NCBI GenBank assembly: GCA_035772405.1
Contig: JAYKKM010000496.1
Span: 62,001 to 126,000, forward strand
Source: Chrysogorgia sp. JL179-B06
Taxonomy: Eukaryota; Cnidaria; Anthozoa; Scleralcyonacea; Chrysogorgiidae
Reading direction: 5' to 3'
Length of the DNA stretch: 64,000 bases
In this document: positions 1-18,002 of the stretch, in pieces
Numbering within the stretch: position 1 is the stretch's first letter
Layout of the letters: the number at the start of each line of letters is the position of its first letter
Notes under the pieces: generated by a model
Databases searched by the model: none
The model's input: only the letters and a program-made list of their open reading frames with translations
Told to the model about the DNA's origin: nothing
Translations under genes and position numbers: made by a program

Positions 1-239
1 TCAAAAAGTACGCGCCTGCTGTGTGCCCCTGTTTACATGAAGTCGAAAAGCGCGGGGCCTTAGTGAATAGGCCGTCATATCTCGAAGAAAGATATTGCGG
101 ATTACGTAGTGTATTGGAAATATTTCTCTAATCAACTATGATAAAAGTAATATCTTCAATATAAGCAGTAAAGATACAATGTAATGTTTATCGTCACAGT
201 AATGATAATATTAGCATCACTCGAATATTACATGCCGCA

Positions 240-285
240 CGGACATGTAATATTCTCTCTCTCTCTCTATATATATATCAATACA
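240..285. repeat. (CT)n/(AT)n simple repeat
   Basis: A short run of CT dinucleotides passes directly into AT dinucleotides. The flanking bases 1-239 and 286-560 show no coding or repeat signal that I recognise. Confidence 0.85.
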
Positions 286-564
286 ATATATCAGTACAAT
301 ACAAAAGTAGTCGATGACTACATATATATAGTATGTATGAATTAATATAAACACACGGAAAATAACAACTAATACTCTAGTACACTACAGTCTACAACCT
401 ACGTAAAATATTCGATAGGAAAAAATATTTTTGATACTTTCTTTTGCTCAAGCTTTAATAGCGACAGGTGGAATCTGGACTTTATAAATACATATTGTTT
501 TCTAATTATAGTACTTGGAAACGAAAGCTTGAATAATGAATTTTAACAAGCGAGGGGTCGTGCA

Positions 565-865
565 GTGGTGAATATTTCTTGTAAAATTCATTATTCATGA
601 AGAAAATTCAAAAGAAATTAATATTCAATCAGCATCTTTAACCCAGGATAAAACATTGATTAATAAAACATCAATGTTTTATCAAAGTTAACTTGCTCAA
701 ATTGAGCTTTTTCGGAGTTAAAGTAATACCGTTTCTACAACTTCCAAACAAAGTATGTATTATATATATTCTATTCATTTTACAAGTTCGTTAAAACATT
801 CGCGGTCGATGTTTATGGGCAGTTACAACGGCTCGCCATTCAGTGTAACTGCCCATAAACATCGT
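565..865. repeat. dispersed repeat with terminal hairpin, copy 1
   Basis: About 250 bp here match 43450-43740 closely, including the phrase aacccaggataaaacattg and an internal hairpin built on aaaacattgattaataaaac. The right end is a second hairpin whose arms read gatgtttatgggcagttac and its complement. Two copies with matching ends indicate a non-autonomous mobile element; no coding potential is seen. Confidence 0.75.
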
Positions 866-1144
866 ACTACCAGCTAAAATATTGGGGGCTGAATATCGAT
901 AAAAAATACAGATGTCTCACAAAATAGGAGTACAAACTGGAAATTGCTTGAATTTAAAGTTGATAAAATCTCGACCAAAACATTGTTTATTACGATTTTG
1001 GACAGCTTTCTGGTCGAGTCTTTGACTATAATCTCTGTGCTAAATTATCCTGAAATTTTTGTCAAGCAATTGCGATTTTTGTCGCTTGCTATTGTCATAC
1101 ATGGCAACATTGCCCAGTGTGCGTGTCCTTGCGATCGATGGCGA

Positions 1145-1352
1145 AAGTCGGTCGCAACCTAGGGCCTAGCTACGATTTAAGGTCGTTACCCTAGAAGACC
1201 CGAAAGTCTTACCATTTGCTAATATTATTGCAAAGGCAGCACTTTCTCCTCAATTATTTTTAAGACCCTGAGTGGAGGTCCGACCCAGGATTTGAACCTG
1301 TGTCTCCCAGCTCATAGACATGTGTGGTAACCACTAGACCACAACAGCTGGT
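1145..1352 (-). repeat. tRNA-derived SINE, family 1, copy 1
   Basis: Read on the minus strand, the left part carries tRNA-like internal promoter boxes: an A box in gtggtctagtggttacc and a B box in caggttcaaatcctgggtcg. It is followed by a non-tRNA body containing the words gcaaatggtaagactttcg. The copy at 3648-3960 shares both head and body, and a body fragment lies near 63690. The tRNA fold is imperfect, so this is a SINE rather than a functional tRNA gene. Confidence 0.8.
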
Positions 1353-2569
1353 TAGTTACTGGTCGCCATATGTAAGAGGTCTATGCGACAAAAATCGCAG
1401 GCAACTCTGTATCTTCCTATATAGCTGTAACGTTTTCAGTCTATAATATTTATTTAATTCGATTCGCCATTGGTAAATTAACATATAAAATATAAGTCTG
1501 GCCCACGTGTAAAATTAAAAAAATATATAAAAAATTGAGGTTATATTTACATAAATAAGCACATTAACTATAAGGTGAAAAGAAAAGTCTGTAGCAAAAA
1601 TCAACAAGTGAGGGATTTCTCGAGGCGACGGGCCGAGTTACATTTTAGGCAAATGGATTTCCACGTACGTGGGTCGTCCTGGTTATAGATGGAATAAAGA
1701 GCGTCCTAGTAGTATTCAAGTATAGGGTTTACTTAAATGAACTAAATTTGAGAGTTTTGAATCTTAAAAAGTCCGGTAATGCGTTCCAAGTTCTAGTTAT
1801 ACTCTGACTGACAATGAAGGATCGTTGATAAGTTACTGTTCTACATTGATGCAGAGGAACAAAACTTATTACACTTGGGTTGGTGGCTGCATGCTCTAGT
1901 TTGCCGTACAGGGTAATTTTACTGCTGGTAGCGTTTCTTGTCTACGATAAACAAGACCATTAAAAGCCTTAAAAAATAACAAGTTGACAGAGCGAAAGAA
2001 ATAAAGGGCCCATGCTCTTATTTATTTCTTTCGCTTGGCCAAAGGAGGCTAATTGGCTGCAATTAGCATTTAAAGAAAAGAAACCATTCTTGGTTTGTAG
2101 ATTATAGAGTCAGATTATGTTATAGACTCACCTATAAGGACATGTAGAATCTTTACAATTAAATACAGTTTATTATATTACACGCTTTGTACAGGAGTTC
2201 CTTCCTTCAACCAATTATCTTTCAAATCAACGAGTTCTCAAAATTGCTTTTAAATAGAAGCTGCTTAGCCCGCTTTTCAAACAAGCACGCTGTTTAGAGC
2301 ATTAGTACTAACTCGTGAATTCTAAACTCGGACTTTAAAAAAAAATGGGTTTGGTTCATTACATCAGCCACTGTTCTCCTCAGTCACACAGGAGTCGAGA
2401 ACCTTCCAACTTTATATATTAGTGAAAATTCTAAATATTTCCCACCCAATGTTTAATTTATTTCGGGATAAGGGCATGCCCCAGCGTCCCTTAAAATAAT
2501 TAAATATTAAAAAGATCGTCAATAAAGAAAACCAAGGAAGGGGGGAAAGGAAGTATATAAAACGAAACG
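1353..2569. other. intergenic, no gene seen
   Basis: No conserved reading frame or splice-linked exon was found. The only structure is a perfect 15-bp-arm hairpin at 1991-2035 with arm agcgaaagaaataaa. Confidence 0.5.
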
Positions 2570-2790
2570 AACGGACTTCGCTGTTTCTCTCTCTGACGAA
2601 GGGCCTTTTTCTCGAAACGTTAGACCGCCTACACACTATCTCGGTAGTACACCAACCTTTTAGAGTATTTTATTTGTATTTCTACACTACCTACACAGCA
2701 CAGCACAACACTTTGATCTCCTTCACATTATTTTGGTAGTACACCAACCTTTTAGAGTATTTGGTTTGTATTTCTACACTGCTATACGCA
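2570..2790 (+). repeat. hammerhead-like repeat family d, copy 1
   Basis: The core reads ctctgacgaagggcc then cgaaacgttagac, followed by a tail with acaccaaccttttagagtat that occurs twice here. Related copies lie near 25612, 37365 and 40320. The CTGANGA and GAAAC halves resemble the hammerhead core, but stem II is weak in this family. Probably a long-terminal-repeat remnant of a Penelope-like retroelement. Confidence 0.6.
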
Positions 2791-2971
2791 GAACAATATT
2801 GTTATATCTTCCCAGAATGGTCTAGAAGTACTGGAATGACACCTGTGTGATTGTTGTGACTTTCTAGAAGCGCTTCGGTTTCTGTTTGCTACACGTAATG
2901 AGATCGCTGTTCGAGGGGGTGTTCCAAAAGGTAAACCGCGTGAAATTCTGACTAGTATATATTTATATATT

Positions 2972-2999
2972 AAATGTATGTATGTATGTATGTATGTAG
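2972..2999. repeat. (TATG)n microsatellite
   Basis: About six tandem tatg units immediately left of the Penelope-like fragment. Confidence 0.85.
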
Positions 3000-3000
3000 G

Positions 3001-3460
3001 CAATCATGTTTTTGAACGTAACTTTAAAAGTTACTGTCTATGACCCGACACTCCAATCTATAGTATCTTCATCAGGGGTGATTGTTGAAAGGTTTATAGG
3101 ATCCCTATTTTATATGCCCTCATAGAACCGATGATGACGTTCTCTATTAAAAAGATGCAAATAAGCTTCTGTTCTGGAAATAAACCACCGTCATCGCGAT
3201 TCAATGTTGATATGCCAAGCCTCCAGACAACGTCTCTGATGGTATCGCGGATTACTGGTAATAATTTGGAATTGGAATTTTTTGAAAAGAACACAGCCTT
3301 TTGGTGTTCTTTTAAACGCGTACGAAACTGACGTTTAGCGGTCTGACCGATGTATTCCTAATCACAGTCATTGCACGGAATGGAATAAATAGCGTTTTTC
3401 CTCAGGCTCTGTTCCTTCGCAATACGATCCTATCTGATGCTTCCTTGTTTTTTTGACAAG
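3001..3460 (-). mobile_element. Penelope-like element remnant, GIY-YIG endonuclease part
   Basis: On the minus strand, 3440-3270 translates to a degenerate GIY-YIG nuclease segment with IYSIPCNDCD, a stop, then [20 protein letters not shown]. Further on comes [11 protein letters not shown] near 3190. This order is that of the C-terminal endonuclease of Penelope-like retroelements. An in-frame stop and missing parts show it is dead. The low-coordinate end carries a decayed version of the hammerhead-like family b module seen intact at 19138-19182. Related copies: 9229-9552 and 18770-19200. Confidence 0.75.
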
Positions 3461-3647
3461 ACATACCTGCAAGCCTTGGGTTATCAATACACTCAAAAAC
3501 CACTCAGAAAACAGGTGATTTGAAGTTCAGTTTTGCATACATATAATAATATTGAAATTAAGATATGGTGTATTGTTTCTCTGGTTAAAGATAAAATCTG
3601 ATCAAGTTACCTATTTAAGGTCATCACAACAAATGTGAATATCTCCC

Positions 3648-3960
3648 CAGCTGTTGTAGTCTAGTGGTTACCACCCATGTCTATGAGCTGGGAGACCCAG
3701 GTTGAAATCTCGGGTCGGACCACCACTCGGGGTCTTGAATAATTGAGAATGTGCTGCCTTTGCAACAACACCAGCAAATGGTAAGATTTTCGGATCTTCT
3801 CGGAAAACGACCTTAAATCGCAGGCCCTCGGAATCCATATCAGTTGGGTTTTCCATTCACCTAAGAGTGATAAACTGAATAGTCGAACGCTTAAAACACG
3901 AGCCTCTGGCTTGGATAAATAGGGTAACCTTATCCTGCGTGATTGACTCTTAATAAATCA
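3648..3960 (+). repeat. tRNA-derived SINE, family 1, copy 2
   Basis: The head reads gttgtagtctagtggttacc with a B-box-like ggttgaaatctcgggtcg. The body continues past aatggtaagattttcgga to about 3960. It is in the opposite orientation to the copy at 1145-1352 and carries a longer tail. Confidence 0.8.
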
Positions 3961-5104
3961 TACTTATCTCCCCAATGTTACCTCACAATGTGGGTATTGC
4001 CTCAAAATTAAAAACAGTTGAAATTCAGAAATAAATAGAATGGGATTAATTGTGATTAACTCCTCAAAAATATAATTTTTTTAAGTCAAAGGAAAAGACC
4101 CAATGTTTTGACAGAATATTTCAGTGTCTTCATGCCCTGATGATATTACTAGAATTTGTAACCAGCTATGTTGAAGGTTATGTGGAAAAAAAACTACTGT
4201 GCATTCAGCTATTTTTGTACAGATTTGGAAATTTTACATTGATAAAGAGAAATTGGACTTTCCTATCTGAACTAATACTTCCATGTCAATTGGATATTTA
4301 TCTGTTCAGTGTCAGAAACATTCAGCTGTTCGATTGTCACCTGTTAGTGGTAATACAATTCAAGGTTCATACCATCATGAATTTCATCTGAAAATTGATT
4401 TAAAGAAAAGACATATCCTACAATGTGTATGTAAGATATAGAAAACTTAAATTGAATGCTGTGCTAGGGTATTAGATCTCAACTGTGTAAACTACACTTC
4501 TAAAGTGAAGCTTGAATAAATACAGCTAAGAATTTGTGACATGTTTAACCCTTAACATGTTGCAATTTGTTATATCTTCAATTCCCCTGCTGCTGGATTT
4601 CCTGTTGACAATCTCTGCAAATTGACACATGCATTCACAAGCATTTTACCCAGTGATACTCACATTTTAGAGGCTAATGTGTTATTACATTTTTGTAGAG
4701 AATAAAAATATCTACATATTGATGTATGTATTGATGCTGTACCATGTATATTATAGAAATTGTTGCAACTATAAGTTCATGAAATACAAAAATTTGGAAA
4801 TGATCATTGAAGTACCTATGTATATGTCAGACTATTGTCACTTTCGTCACTCTTCGCGTTCATCAAATACAAATCCTTCGAAATCAGATCTTCGGGGATT
4901 CCAATTCAGATGACACATCAAAAGTACCAGTGATGACACATCAAAAGTACCAGTTAAAGTTCCGCTATTATCGCCTGCTATTATACTGGTATTTTAAAAT
5001 GTAAATATCTCAAAAACTGTCTAAGAAAGCATGTGATTTAAAAGAATAAAAGTGTTTAGGTTTTGAGACTTTACATATTTGTGATCCTTGGAATCTCTTG
5101 AGAA
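3961..5104. other. intergenic, no gene seen
   Basis: Short open frames occur but none resembles a known family or links by splice sites to another exon. A direct duplication of atgacacatcaaaagtacca lies at about 4910-4950. Confidence 0.45.
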
Positions 5105-5378
5105 GAATTGTAAAATATCTTGTCGTTCTTAAATTTTATCTTCATGCCTTCCCCCCCTGCTAAAGTGATTTACTATTCACAGGAAATGACGTCAAAGCAG
5201 GGACACTCAAAAACATTAGCAAATTTTGTCTAAACAGGTGTGTTTAAAGTTCAGAGCCAAACTCTCTTTGTATTTTACTGTTGAATAGTGTGCAATGACT
5301 TCGCGTGTCCCTGCTTTGACGTCATTTCCTGTGAATAGTGAATCAACTTTAGCAGGAAAAAATGAAATTTTCGAATGA
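5105..5378. repeat. inverted-repeat (MITE-like) element
   Basis: Two arms of about 60-80 bp, containing ttcacaggaaatgacgtcaa on the left and its complement on the right, surround a centre of about 100 bp. No coding capacity, so probably a miniature inverted-repeat transposable element. Confidence 0.75.
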
Positions 5379-5636
5379 CAAGATATATTACATTTCTTCT
5401 TGGTAGAACCCAAAGATTACTATATGCACTTTAAGTTGATAAGAGCTTTCTTCAAAAGTTGCCATTATTTTTCAGTACCGGTATGGCTAATTGTAGCATA
5501 TGTATGATGCATTCAAAGTAGTACTTCTACAAAAAGGATACAGTCTCCCAACGTTATATGATCTTTGAAGATGGTGTACCTTTAAAATGAAACCAAACAA
5601 TGATTCTAATCATAATGATTCTTAGAAACATTGAAG

Positions 5637-5783
5637 ACTTATTAACCGAGTGCGAGGTCTGTACGGTAAAGTATTTGCCTGAGGTTTTCGTACAGACCGA
5701 GCGACGAAGGAGCGAGGTCTGTGGGAAAAAACCGAAGGCAAATACTTTACCGTACAGACCAAGCAAACGAGGTTAATAAGACA
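5637..5783. repeat. inverted-repeat element
   Basis: The left arm, starting cttattaaccgagtgcgag, is complementary to the right arm, which ends aaacgaggttaataag. Both arms carry gtctgtacggtaaagtattt or its complement. Likely a foldback element. Confidence 0.75.
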
Positions 5784-6062
5784 TTTATTATATGGCTTTT
5801 GGTTCATTTTGTTCTCTGTTTTTAACATTGTGTTTGTCTTTAGATGTTGCCGTTTACCTTACCTCTGAGCTTGTTGATTTCGCTTCATGTTTACACGCGT
5901 TACTGGTCGTTAGGCATTCATTTTCTTCACTTATAGATAAACAGCTTTCAAGAAAAGCAGCACTAATGTTCCAGGACGTGTTATTGTTCGAACTTTTTCA
6001 ACGAACATACTCAAATCCTCTTTTATTTTCATCTAAATCAACTCAGAAATTTTCAACTTACC

Positions 6063-6283
6063 GGTCCGGAAAAAGGCGTATTGCCCTCTCACAGCGCCAG
6101 GAGGGCAATATGCTTTTTTCCGGACCTCTCACGAACCAATCAGTGTGCGCCATCTTTCTTAGCCATATAATAATACATAATTATTTGATGATACATGGAT
6201 GATTGTCAAGCTCGTATCCTCAGAAAAATGATTCTGAGTCCCGGACAGAGGATACAAGCTTGACGATCGTCCATGTATCGTCT
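6063..6283. repeat. two adjacent hairpins
   Basis: At 6063-6126 ggtccggaaaaaggcgtatt pairs with its complement with few mismatches. At 6187-6283 a second, looser inverted repeat carries gattgtcaagctcgtatcct. The end word ccatgtatcgtctgtctact of the second recurs near 32270, with a looser match near 49650, which marks a small dispersed family. Confidence 0.65.
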
Positions 6284-6892
6284 GTCTACTCCAAGCTCTC
6301 CCACATTTACTACAGCAGTATATATATTAACACATAATTATTTGAATTAGACAGATTGTGTTCAACCTACCATTTCTTCAAAACAATTCTGTCCCATTTT
6401 GTTCCTGTTTGAGCTGCAACTAGTTTCTTCAGGTCTCCAATTGTGTCATCAGAACTAATATTACATAAGCTAAGGAAAGTAGCATCTTATAGCATTTTCT
6501 ATTTACTATTGAGTGTAGTGTGCAGGCCTGAATATTACCACTGGACACCACCGGACAATTTTTGAAAATGTCAAACTGAACAATTTGCCATTACTTTTGG
6601 GCCAATGTTTTCATGATTTCATCACTCGTATATAATTTTTAGCGGACGCCATGTTCGGCCTAGATTTCAGGTTTTGCTTACAGCGTAAATATGTTGTGGC
6701 TTCTGATTGGTCAAGATAGGAATATACCAGTTATAAGGTTTGTGATTGGATAATGCTACTAATGGTCTATCACCAAAAGACCACTAGTAGCTATGCCAAA
6801 TTTGTAATAGACCACTAGTTGGTTGATACTAATAGGAATAAAGTAAATGGTTTGAACCTAGGAGTATCATTAGATGTGTGAAGTTGATTGGG
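6284..6892. other. intergenic, nothing recognised
   Basis: AT-rich sequence without a supported gene or repeat. Two short phrases around 6770-6830 repeat the word accactagt. Confidence 0.4.
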
Positions 6893-7270
6893 TCTTACAA
6901 TATCCCGGGCGTTCTTTGTCAGCGCCCGTATTCTGGACGATCTATTTTAGTTTCTTATGCTAGACCCAACCCCAACACACAAAAGATCCTAACCCCCCGC
7001 CTAACAGGTTTTCTAATCCTAACCCCCCGCCTAGTTAGTTTACTAACCCTACTAAAACAATTCACTACCCCCCGCAAGATTCTCCGCCATCCCTAGCCCC
7101 CACTCCCCTACTTGAGGGTCCAAACTTATCGACTAACGAGAGGTACTAAGCATGTGGGGTAGTAGTTGACTACTATACGCATGCGCTTCCTTACTAATAA
7201 TAAAAGGATCGTCCAACAGACGACTGCATCGCGGGCGCTGACAAAGAACGCCCGGGATGTAGTATTTCCC
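6893..7270. repeat. inverted-repeat element with gccc/gggc-rich arms
   Basis: Left arm cccgggcgttctttgtcagc pairs with the complementary right arm near 7230-7257. The centre holds direct repeats of the word taaccccccgccta. Non-coding foldback structure. Confidence 0.7.
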
Positions 7271-7445
7271 AAGTTGATTGTCCAGGTTGTTGTAATCTTG
7301 AGAAAGACTATTGTTGAATTTGTTGGTGACTGACATTTTGACAGCCTCATTGATGGTCACTTGACTCTGAAGATGACCACCACTGAGGCAATCGAAACAT
7401 CAGTCACCAACAATAGTCTTTCTCGGACAATCTACTTCACACATC
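7264..7445. repeat. hammerhead-like family c, palindromic pair
   Basis: Two partial copies of the family c module lie head to head. The right copy (+) reads ctctgaagatgaccacc then ggcaatcgaaacatcagtcacc; the left copy is its diverged complement. The second locus of the family is 43745-43870. CTGAAGA and GAAAC are present but this pair is mutated (gaaacatc instead of gaaacgtc). Confidence 0.6.
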
Positions 7446-7926
7446 TACTAATAGTCCATTTAGGAATTATACAATTTTCAACATTTGGAGAGATAATTCA
7501 TAAGTAGTAAATTCAACTGTATTATCAACGACATGTTCCCTTTTATTTCTTCTTCAAAGGATACTTGCATTTCACTCTCACTTTCTTTCCAAGCCTGTCG
7601 TTGCAAGTCACTTCAATCATATTTGCCTTCAAATAATTTCAAAATTAGTTTAATGTAGTTTCAAAATGTTTTTAGACATTGAAATACTAGTCTGAAGCAT
7701 CACAAATTACTCTAGAACATACCTGGACTATTGCTGAGCAATTGGAAGGTATTTCAGCAACACAAATGTGCAAAAAAGATGACAAATTTGACTTCAGAGT
7801 TAGAAATATTATATTTTTGAAAGTTTACGTGTTCACGCATGTCATTTTCTGCGCACATCGCTGACTAGAAATGATCAAGGTCTCAAACTCTTTAAACGAA
7901 CCGGGAGGTCTGGGGAAGATATCAAA

Positions 7927-14254
<6,328 letters not shown>

Positions 14255-14316
14255 GTCAAAACTAATTGAACAACAAACAGTACAAGGGTCCTTGTACTCA
14301 GGAATATATGCATTAT

Positions 14317-14331
14317 TTTATTGATAATAAA
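14317..14331. terminator. bidirectional poly(A) signal shared by ALAD and ACBD6
   Basis: The 15 bases tttattgataataaa hold AATAAA on the + strand at 14326-14331 (62 nt after the ALAD stop at 14252-14254 counted to the hexamer start) and AATAAA on the - strand at 14322-14317 (71 nt after the ACBD6 stop). With cleavage 10-30 nt downstream of each, the two 3' UTRs should overlap by several tens of bases. Confidence 0.75.
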
Positions 14332-14392
14332 AATATTTAGTATTATAATACAATCTTATTCAACTTATACAACTTTGCAGACCATAATTTTG

Positions 14393-17256
14393 CTACCTTG
14401 CTGCAGTAAACAGGTCCACAAGATTTGACTGCGTGGTTAGGGATGACGGGAGATTGCCTTCATTGTCGGGAAGTGCAGTATTGGCTCCAGAATGAATCAG
14501 TAGTTGAACAATTGATTCAAACTCGCATATGACAGCTAAACAATAAATGTTATTGATTGGTGACATAACGTATATATGATGTTATATAGTAAATAGTTTA
14601 GCTACATTATTTTGGAATATAGTATGATATAAAAGTAGTGTGCTATTGCTGCATACATGTAGGTACTGTAGTGTTTCAATACATTGATAAAAAAGGGCTG
14701 TGCTCTGTAGAATGTCTAACATTTTGCACAAAGGTCTTTAATTGTCAGAATGAAGTGTGATATGTGTACTTCATTCTGTGAAACGTGTGTGTGATGTGAT
14801 AATACTTATAGTTACAATACGTTTACTTAAAAGCCTGCATTTAAAATATAGCAATATTGTCAACCTTCACAACACTGATAAATTAAACAAATAAGTATAT
14901 ACTGTACAGTAACATACCATAATGCAATGCAGTCTGACCATCCTCATCCTAAAAAATTAGTTGAATAAGAGTTCACAGGAATCAAAAAAATAATAACTGT
15001 CCAGTTGAAGTTACTAGGTATCATTCACCATGAAGGCCTGCACCTATATATTATTTACCTGTATATTCACATCCGAATTTATTTCAATTAGATATTCCAC
15101 AATATCACAATAACCCCTGTCACATGCCCAATGAAGCATTGTCATCCCCTAGACAGAGCATAACAATTAATAATTAACAATTTGCAGATTATTTCTTGCT
15201 AGAGATCTGTCAACTGCACATTAGGCCTATAGCTTGTAATGCAATGCAATAAAATGCAATGCAATGTTGTGAAGTACTACAGGACCCCACAGAAAAACAC
15301 TTCGGTGACGTCGGTATCATGAATAAATATTATTATTATTTTGGACTATCATGACAATGAGAATTAGTAATTTCTACCTGTTCGTCTTTCATATTAACAT
15401 CTATATTACAATTTTGTAAAAGTGTTATCAATTGCTGGATATTGCCCTCTTTACACCAATCAAAAACTGTTTTGTTTTCATCCCTAAGTTGTAAAAAGCA
15501 ATTATTATTGATAACCACAGCCTGCACCGTGTTAGAATATTGGAAGGAACACTCACAAAGGTTCTTACGTAAGTTTTTCTTCATTCTCGTATTCAGCGTT
15601 GTACAACGTGCTGACAGCTACACCGCTAATACCCTGATTTTCTTGGCCACGACTTGTCTCCTAAAACATTAAATTGAGCAAAATGAGCAGAACTAGAGAG
15701 CGAGGTCTTCGGGGATGTCGACATAAGCTATAGGGTTACTAGTTTTTATTACAGTAGATCTAAGACACAATATTCATCATGATGTAAAAATATTGTTACT
15801 CTTGGAGACTACCGTTATTCTCGGTTGCCACGCCTGCAAAACTCTAATTCATTACCAGAGCAAATTAAAAGCACTGAGCCAGCACTCTTAAGACTTTAAT
15901 TCTTTTTCAAATTAATAGTTTTGTAGTTATCATCATGGGGTTTTGATTTTTTAATGAAATATAATTAGTTTTATAAGTAACTTAAGTAACTTTAAGAATG
16001 TATTGTTGTAAGAGCATTGAGACTATTGTATAATGCTCCTAAAACATCTATATTATTATTATTATTATTAATATTAGACCTATGTTTTAGAGATTTTGAA
16101 TTGTATTTTAACACTGCTACATAAATTTTTAGATTGCAGTATTCACAGTACCTCTATTACAGTTAATACATTGTTATATTCCCAATTTTCATTCAATCGA
16201 GTTAGCTCATTTATGTAGTTTTCCATGGCAGCTTCTTTTGACATAGAACCTGAGCTTTTCCATGCTTCCCTGCAGAAAAGATATAGACTGACGATATTAT
16301 ATGGCCGTGTGGAGATATGTTGGTATTATCTCTCACGAGATATTAAACTTAACTAACTTTTATTGACACTGGATAACCCTATATATGCAGTCATTAAACT
16401 GTTCTCCCTAGAGGTCCAGTAAGGGCCACCCTCATTGGTCTAGTGTCATTACAGGGGGAAACCGGAGTACCCGGAGAAAACATGCGGTATTTGGTAGAGT
16501 CAAACTGGAAGTACTCTTCTCACTTGCGGCCAAGGTGAAATCTTTAATCTGATAACTGCACTGAGCAGGAATCGAACCCGGGTTGCAGAGGTGAAAGACA
16601 TGTGCTACCCACTGTGCCACCAACACCCCCAAAGAAGACAAGATAAAATTAAATATCAAGACAACAAGATAAGTACTGTAATGTTCTGTTTATTTCAAAT
16701 GATGAAATCATGATAACATTCTAGCAGTGTCAGTGTATCTTAACATGTGAAGATATCACTTTTCCTGAATAGGAGAAAGGTATTTCATTGATATCTATAT
16801 ATTATGAATGTTTATTCATTTTTATCTCACAAAAATAAAAATAACATTCAAACATTGACAAAAAAAATTAATTATTAATAGTAGCATAAAATTTAATATC
16901 GTACCATTTTGCGCACGATTTCATATCCCACATTGGCGGTTTTCGTGTCTTACAAGGACCTTCCTTTGCCTGATAATTTAAAAATTACATTGACTAAAAA
17001 AATTTGATTCAATTTGTTTCCGTTATTCATAACGGAACAAGAAACACGACAACCAATCAAAATGGATTATTGCATATTGTAAGCCATTGTACTGTAATTT
17101 TAAACTATTTAAACAGTAAGGCGTTATTTAGTAGCTCACCTGCTTAAAAAGGCCGTAAAATTTAAGTTTACTATCGTTCTTCAAGTCGTTCAGACTTCCC
17201 ACAAACTCTGTAGCTAGCTGGAACAAGTTCTCAAGCTCTGCATTTGGTTCAGCCAT
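14393..17256 (-). CDS. ACBD6: acyl-CoA-binding domain-containing protein 6
   Basis: Binds long-chain acyl-CoA and supports lipid handling and protein N-myristoylation. Coding exons in order: 17256-17140, 16969-16905, 16269 to about 16161, 15660-15569, 15483-15378, 15148-15059, 14948-14918, 14535-14393, giving about 247-250 residues (human 282). The N-terminal acyl-CoA-binding domain, about residues 7-90, shows LKFYGLFKQAKEGPC and KWEAWKSSGSMSKEAAM. Two C-terminal ankyrin repeats carry GMTMLHWACDRGYCDIVEYL and GQTALHYAVICEFESIVQLL, the hallmark ACBP-plus-ankyrin layout. The end of exon 3 is uncertain: three in-frame GT donors lie at 16170, 16161 and 16152. Intron 4 is only 85 bp. Start context is aaatATGg. 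The gene is convergent with ALAD. Confidence 0.94.
15240..15335. repeat. retroelement 3' tail, family t, copy 1
   Basis: Reads gaagtactacaggacccc, aaaaacacttcggtgacgtc and a tail of ataaatattattattatt. The same end, each time running into ATT-type microsatellite, is seen at 36200-36315 and 50860-50995, which suggests the 3' end of a non-LTR retroelement or SINE. Confidence 0.65.
16385..16640 (-). repeat. tRNA-derived SINE, family 2
   Basis: On the minus strand the head reads gttggtggcacagtgggtag with a clear B box gggttcgattcc. It is followed by a body ending in ctccgggtactccggtttcc and ccctgtaatgacact. The body word ccggtttccccc also occurs in the 5S-derived SINE at 30405-30660, so the two probably share a central domain. 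In ACBD6 intron 2. Confidence 0.75.
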
Positions 17257-17337
17257 ATTTGTTTCATTACTTCGCGTCACGTGAAGTTAGCTAGTGATTC
17301 GTCAGCTGCTACGAGTTCGTCATTTTCGGCAAAAGGA

Positions 17338-17595
17338 CCGATTTTCGGCAAAAGCGGGACTTTCTGTTTTTGTCTGGTCTTTATTTTTGGTTAAGCTAGG
17401 TTAATACGGTTAGGTTTAAGGTTAGGATCAAGGTTAGGGTTAGGATTTATGTTAGGAACAAAATACTGACGTTTCGAACGGAGCCCTTCGTCTTACTCTG
17501 ATGAGGCCCTAAAAATCTTGGCAGTTTACCACCTTTTCACTTTGCTATATATCCAAAACACTGTCTACGCAGCACTCTATACTTTCTACTTTTTT
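17338..17595. repeat. TTAGG-like tract followed by hammerhead-like family a fragment
   Basis: At 17395-17460 degenerate telomere-like words (ggttagggttaggattt) follow gactttctgtttttgtctgg, an end also seen in the elements at 31594 and 54642. At 17462-17595 lies a rearranged copy of family a, recognised by aaaaatcttggcagtttacc. This is the gap between the ACBD6 start and the makorin end. Confidence 0.6.
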
Positions 17596-17713
17596 ACTAC
17601 TCTCAAGTATCAATACTGTTCGTCTAATAATGGCATACAAAAAAAAGTCAAAATCGTTGGCAAAATAATTATTTGATTATTAATATCTCATACTATGAAT
17701 AAATATTTTATAA

Positions 17714-17856
17714 CAGGAACAATTGGGCTCTTACTTCGTGTACCGCCTCGTTCTTCAAAAAATCCCGTTTATTTTTGTCCTAGAATTGTCCAATTCATGA
17801 ATTAAACCTATCCTAGATAAAATCCGGTACACGAAGTAAGAGCCAACAATTGGAAT
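17714..17856. repeat. inverted-repeat element
   Basis: Left arm caattgggctcttacttcgt and right arm acgaagtaagagccaacaat are near-perfect complements about 140 bp apart. Intergenic, 150 bp from the makorin stop codon. Confidence 0.75.
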
Positions 17857-18002
17857 ACCGAATTGAAACTAGAATTTTCAATAGCCTATATAGCCTAGAG
17901 AGTAATTAGTTCTAAATTCTAACATGGAATATTTTGTGTGTATGAAGACACAGTATTAATGAATATATACTACATATATTGTCTATCATTTAGGGTTTTT
18001 TG

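Noticed and set aside
1..20. Match of the first bases (caaaaagtacgcgc) to Niban-gene exon 10 near 63847
   Set aside because: Only about 15 bases with no further similarity; taken as chance.
944..1162. 72-codon plus-strand frame before the first SINE
   Set aside because: No conservation or exon linkage; ends within the SINE.
5792..6202. 136-codon plus-strand frame
   Set aside because: Spans the hairpin at 6063-6126, has no family resemblance and no splice partners.
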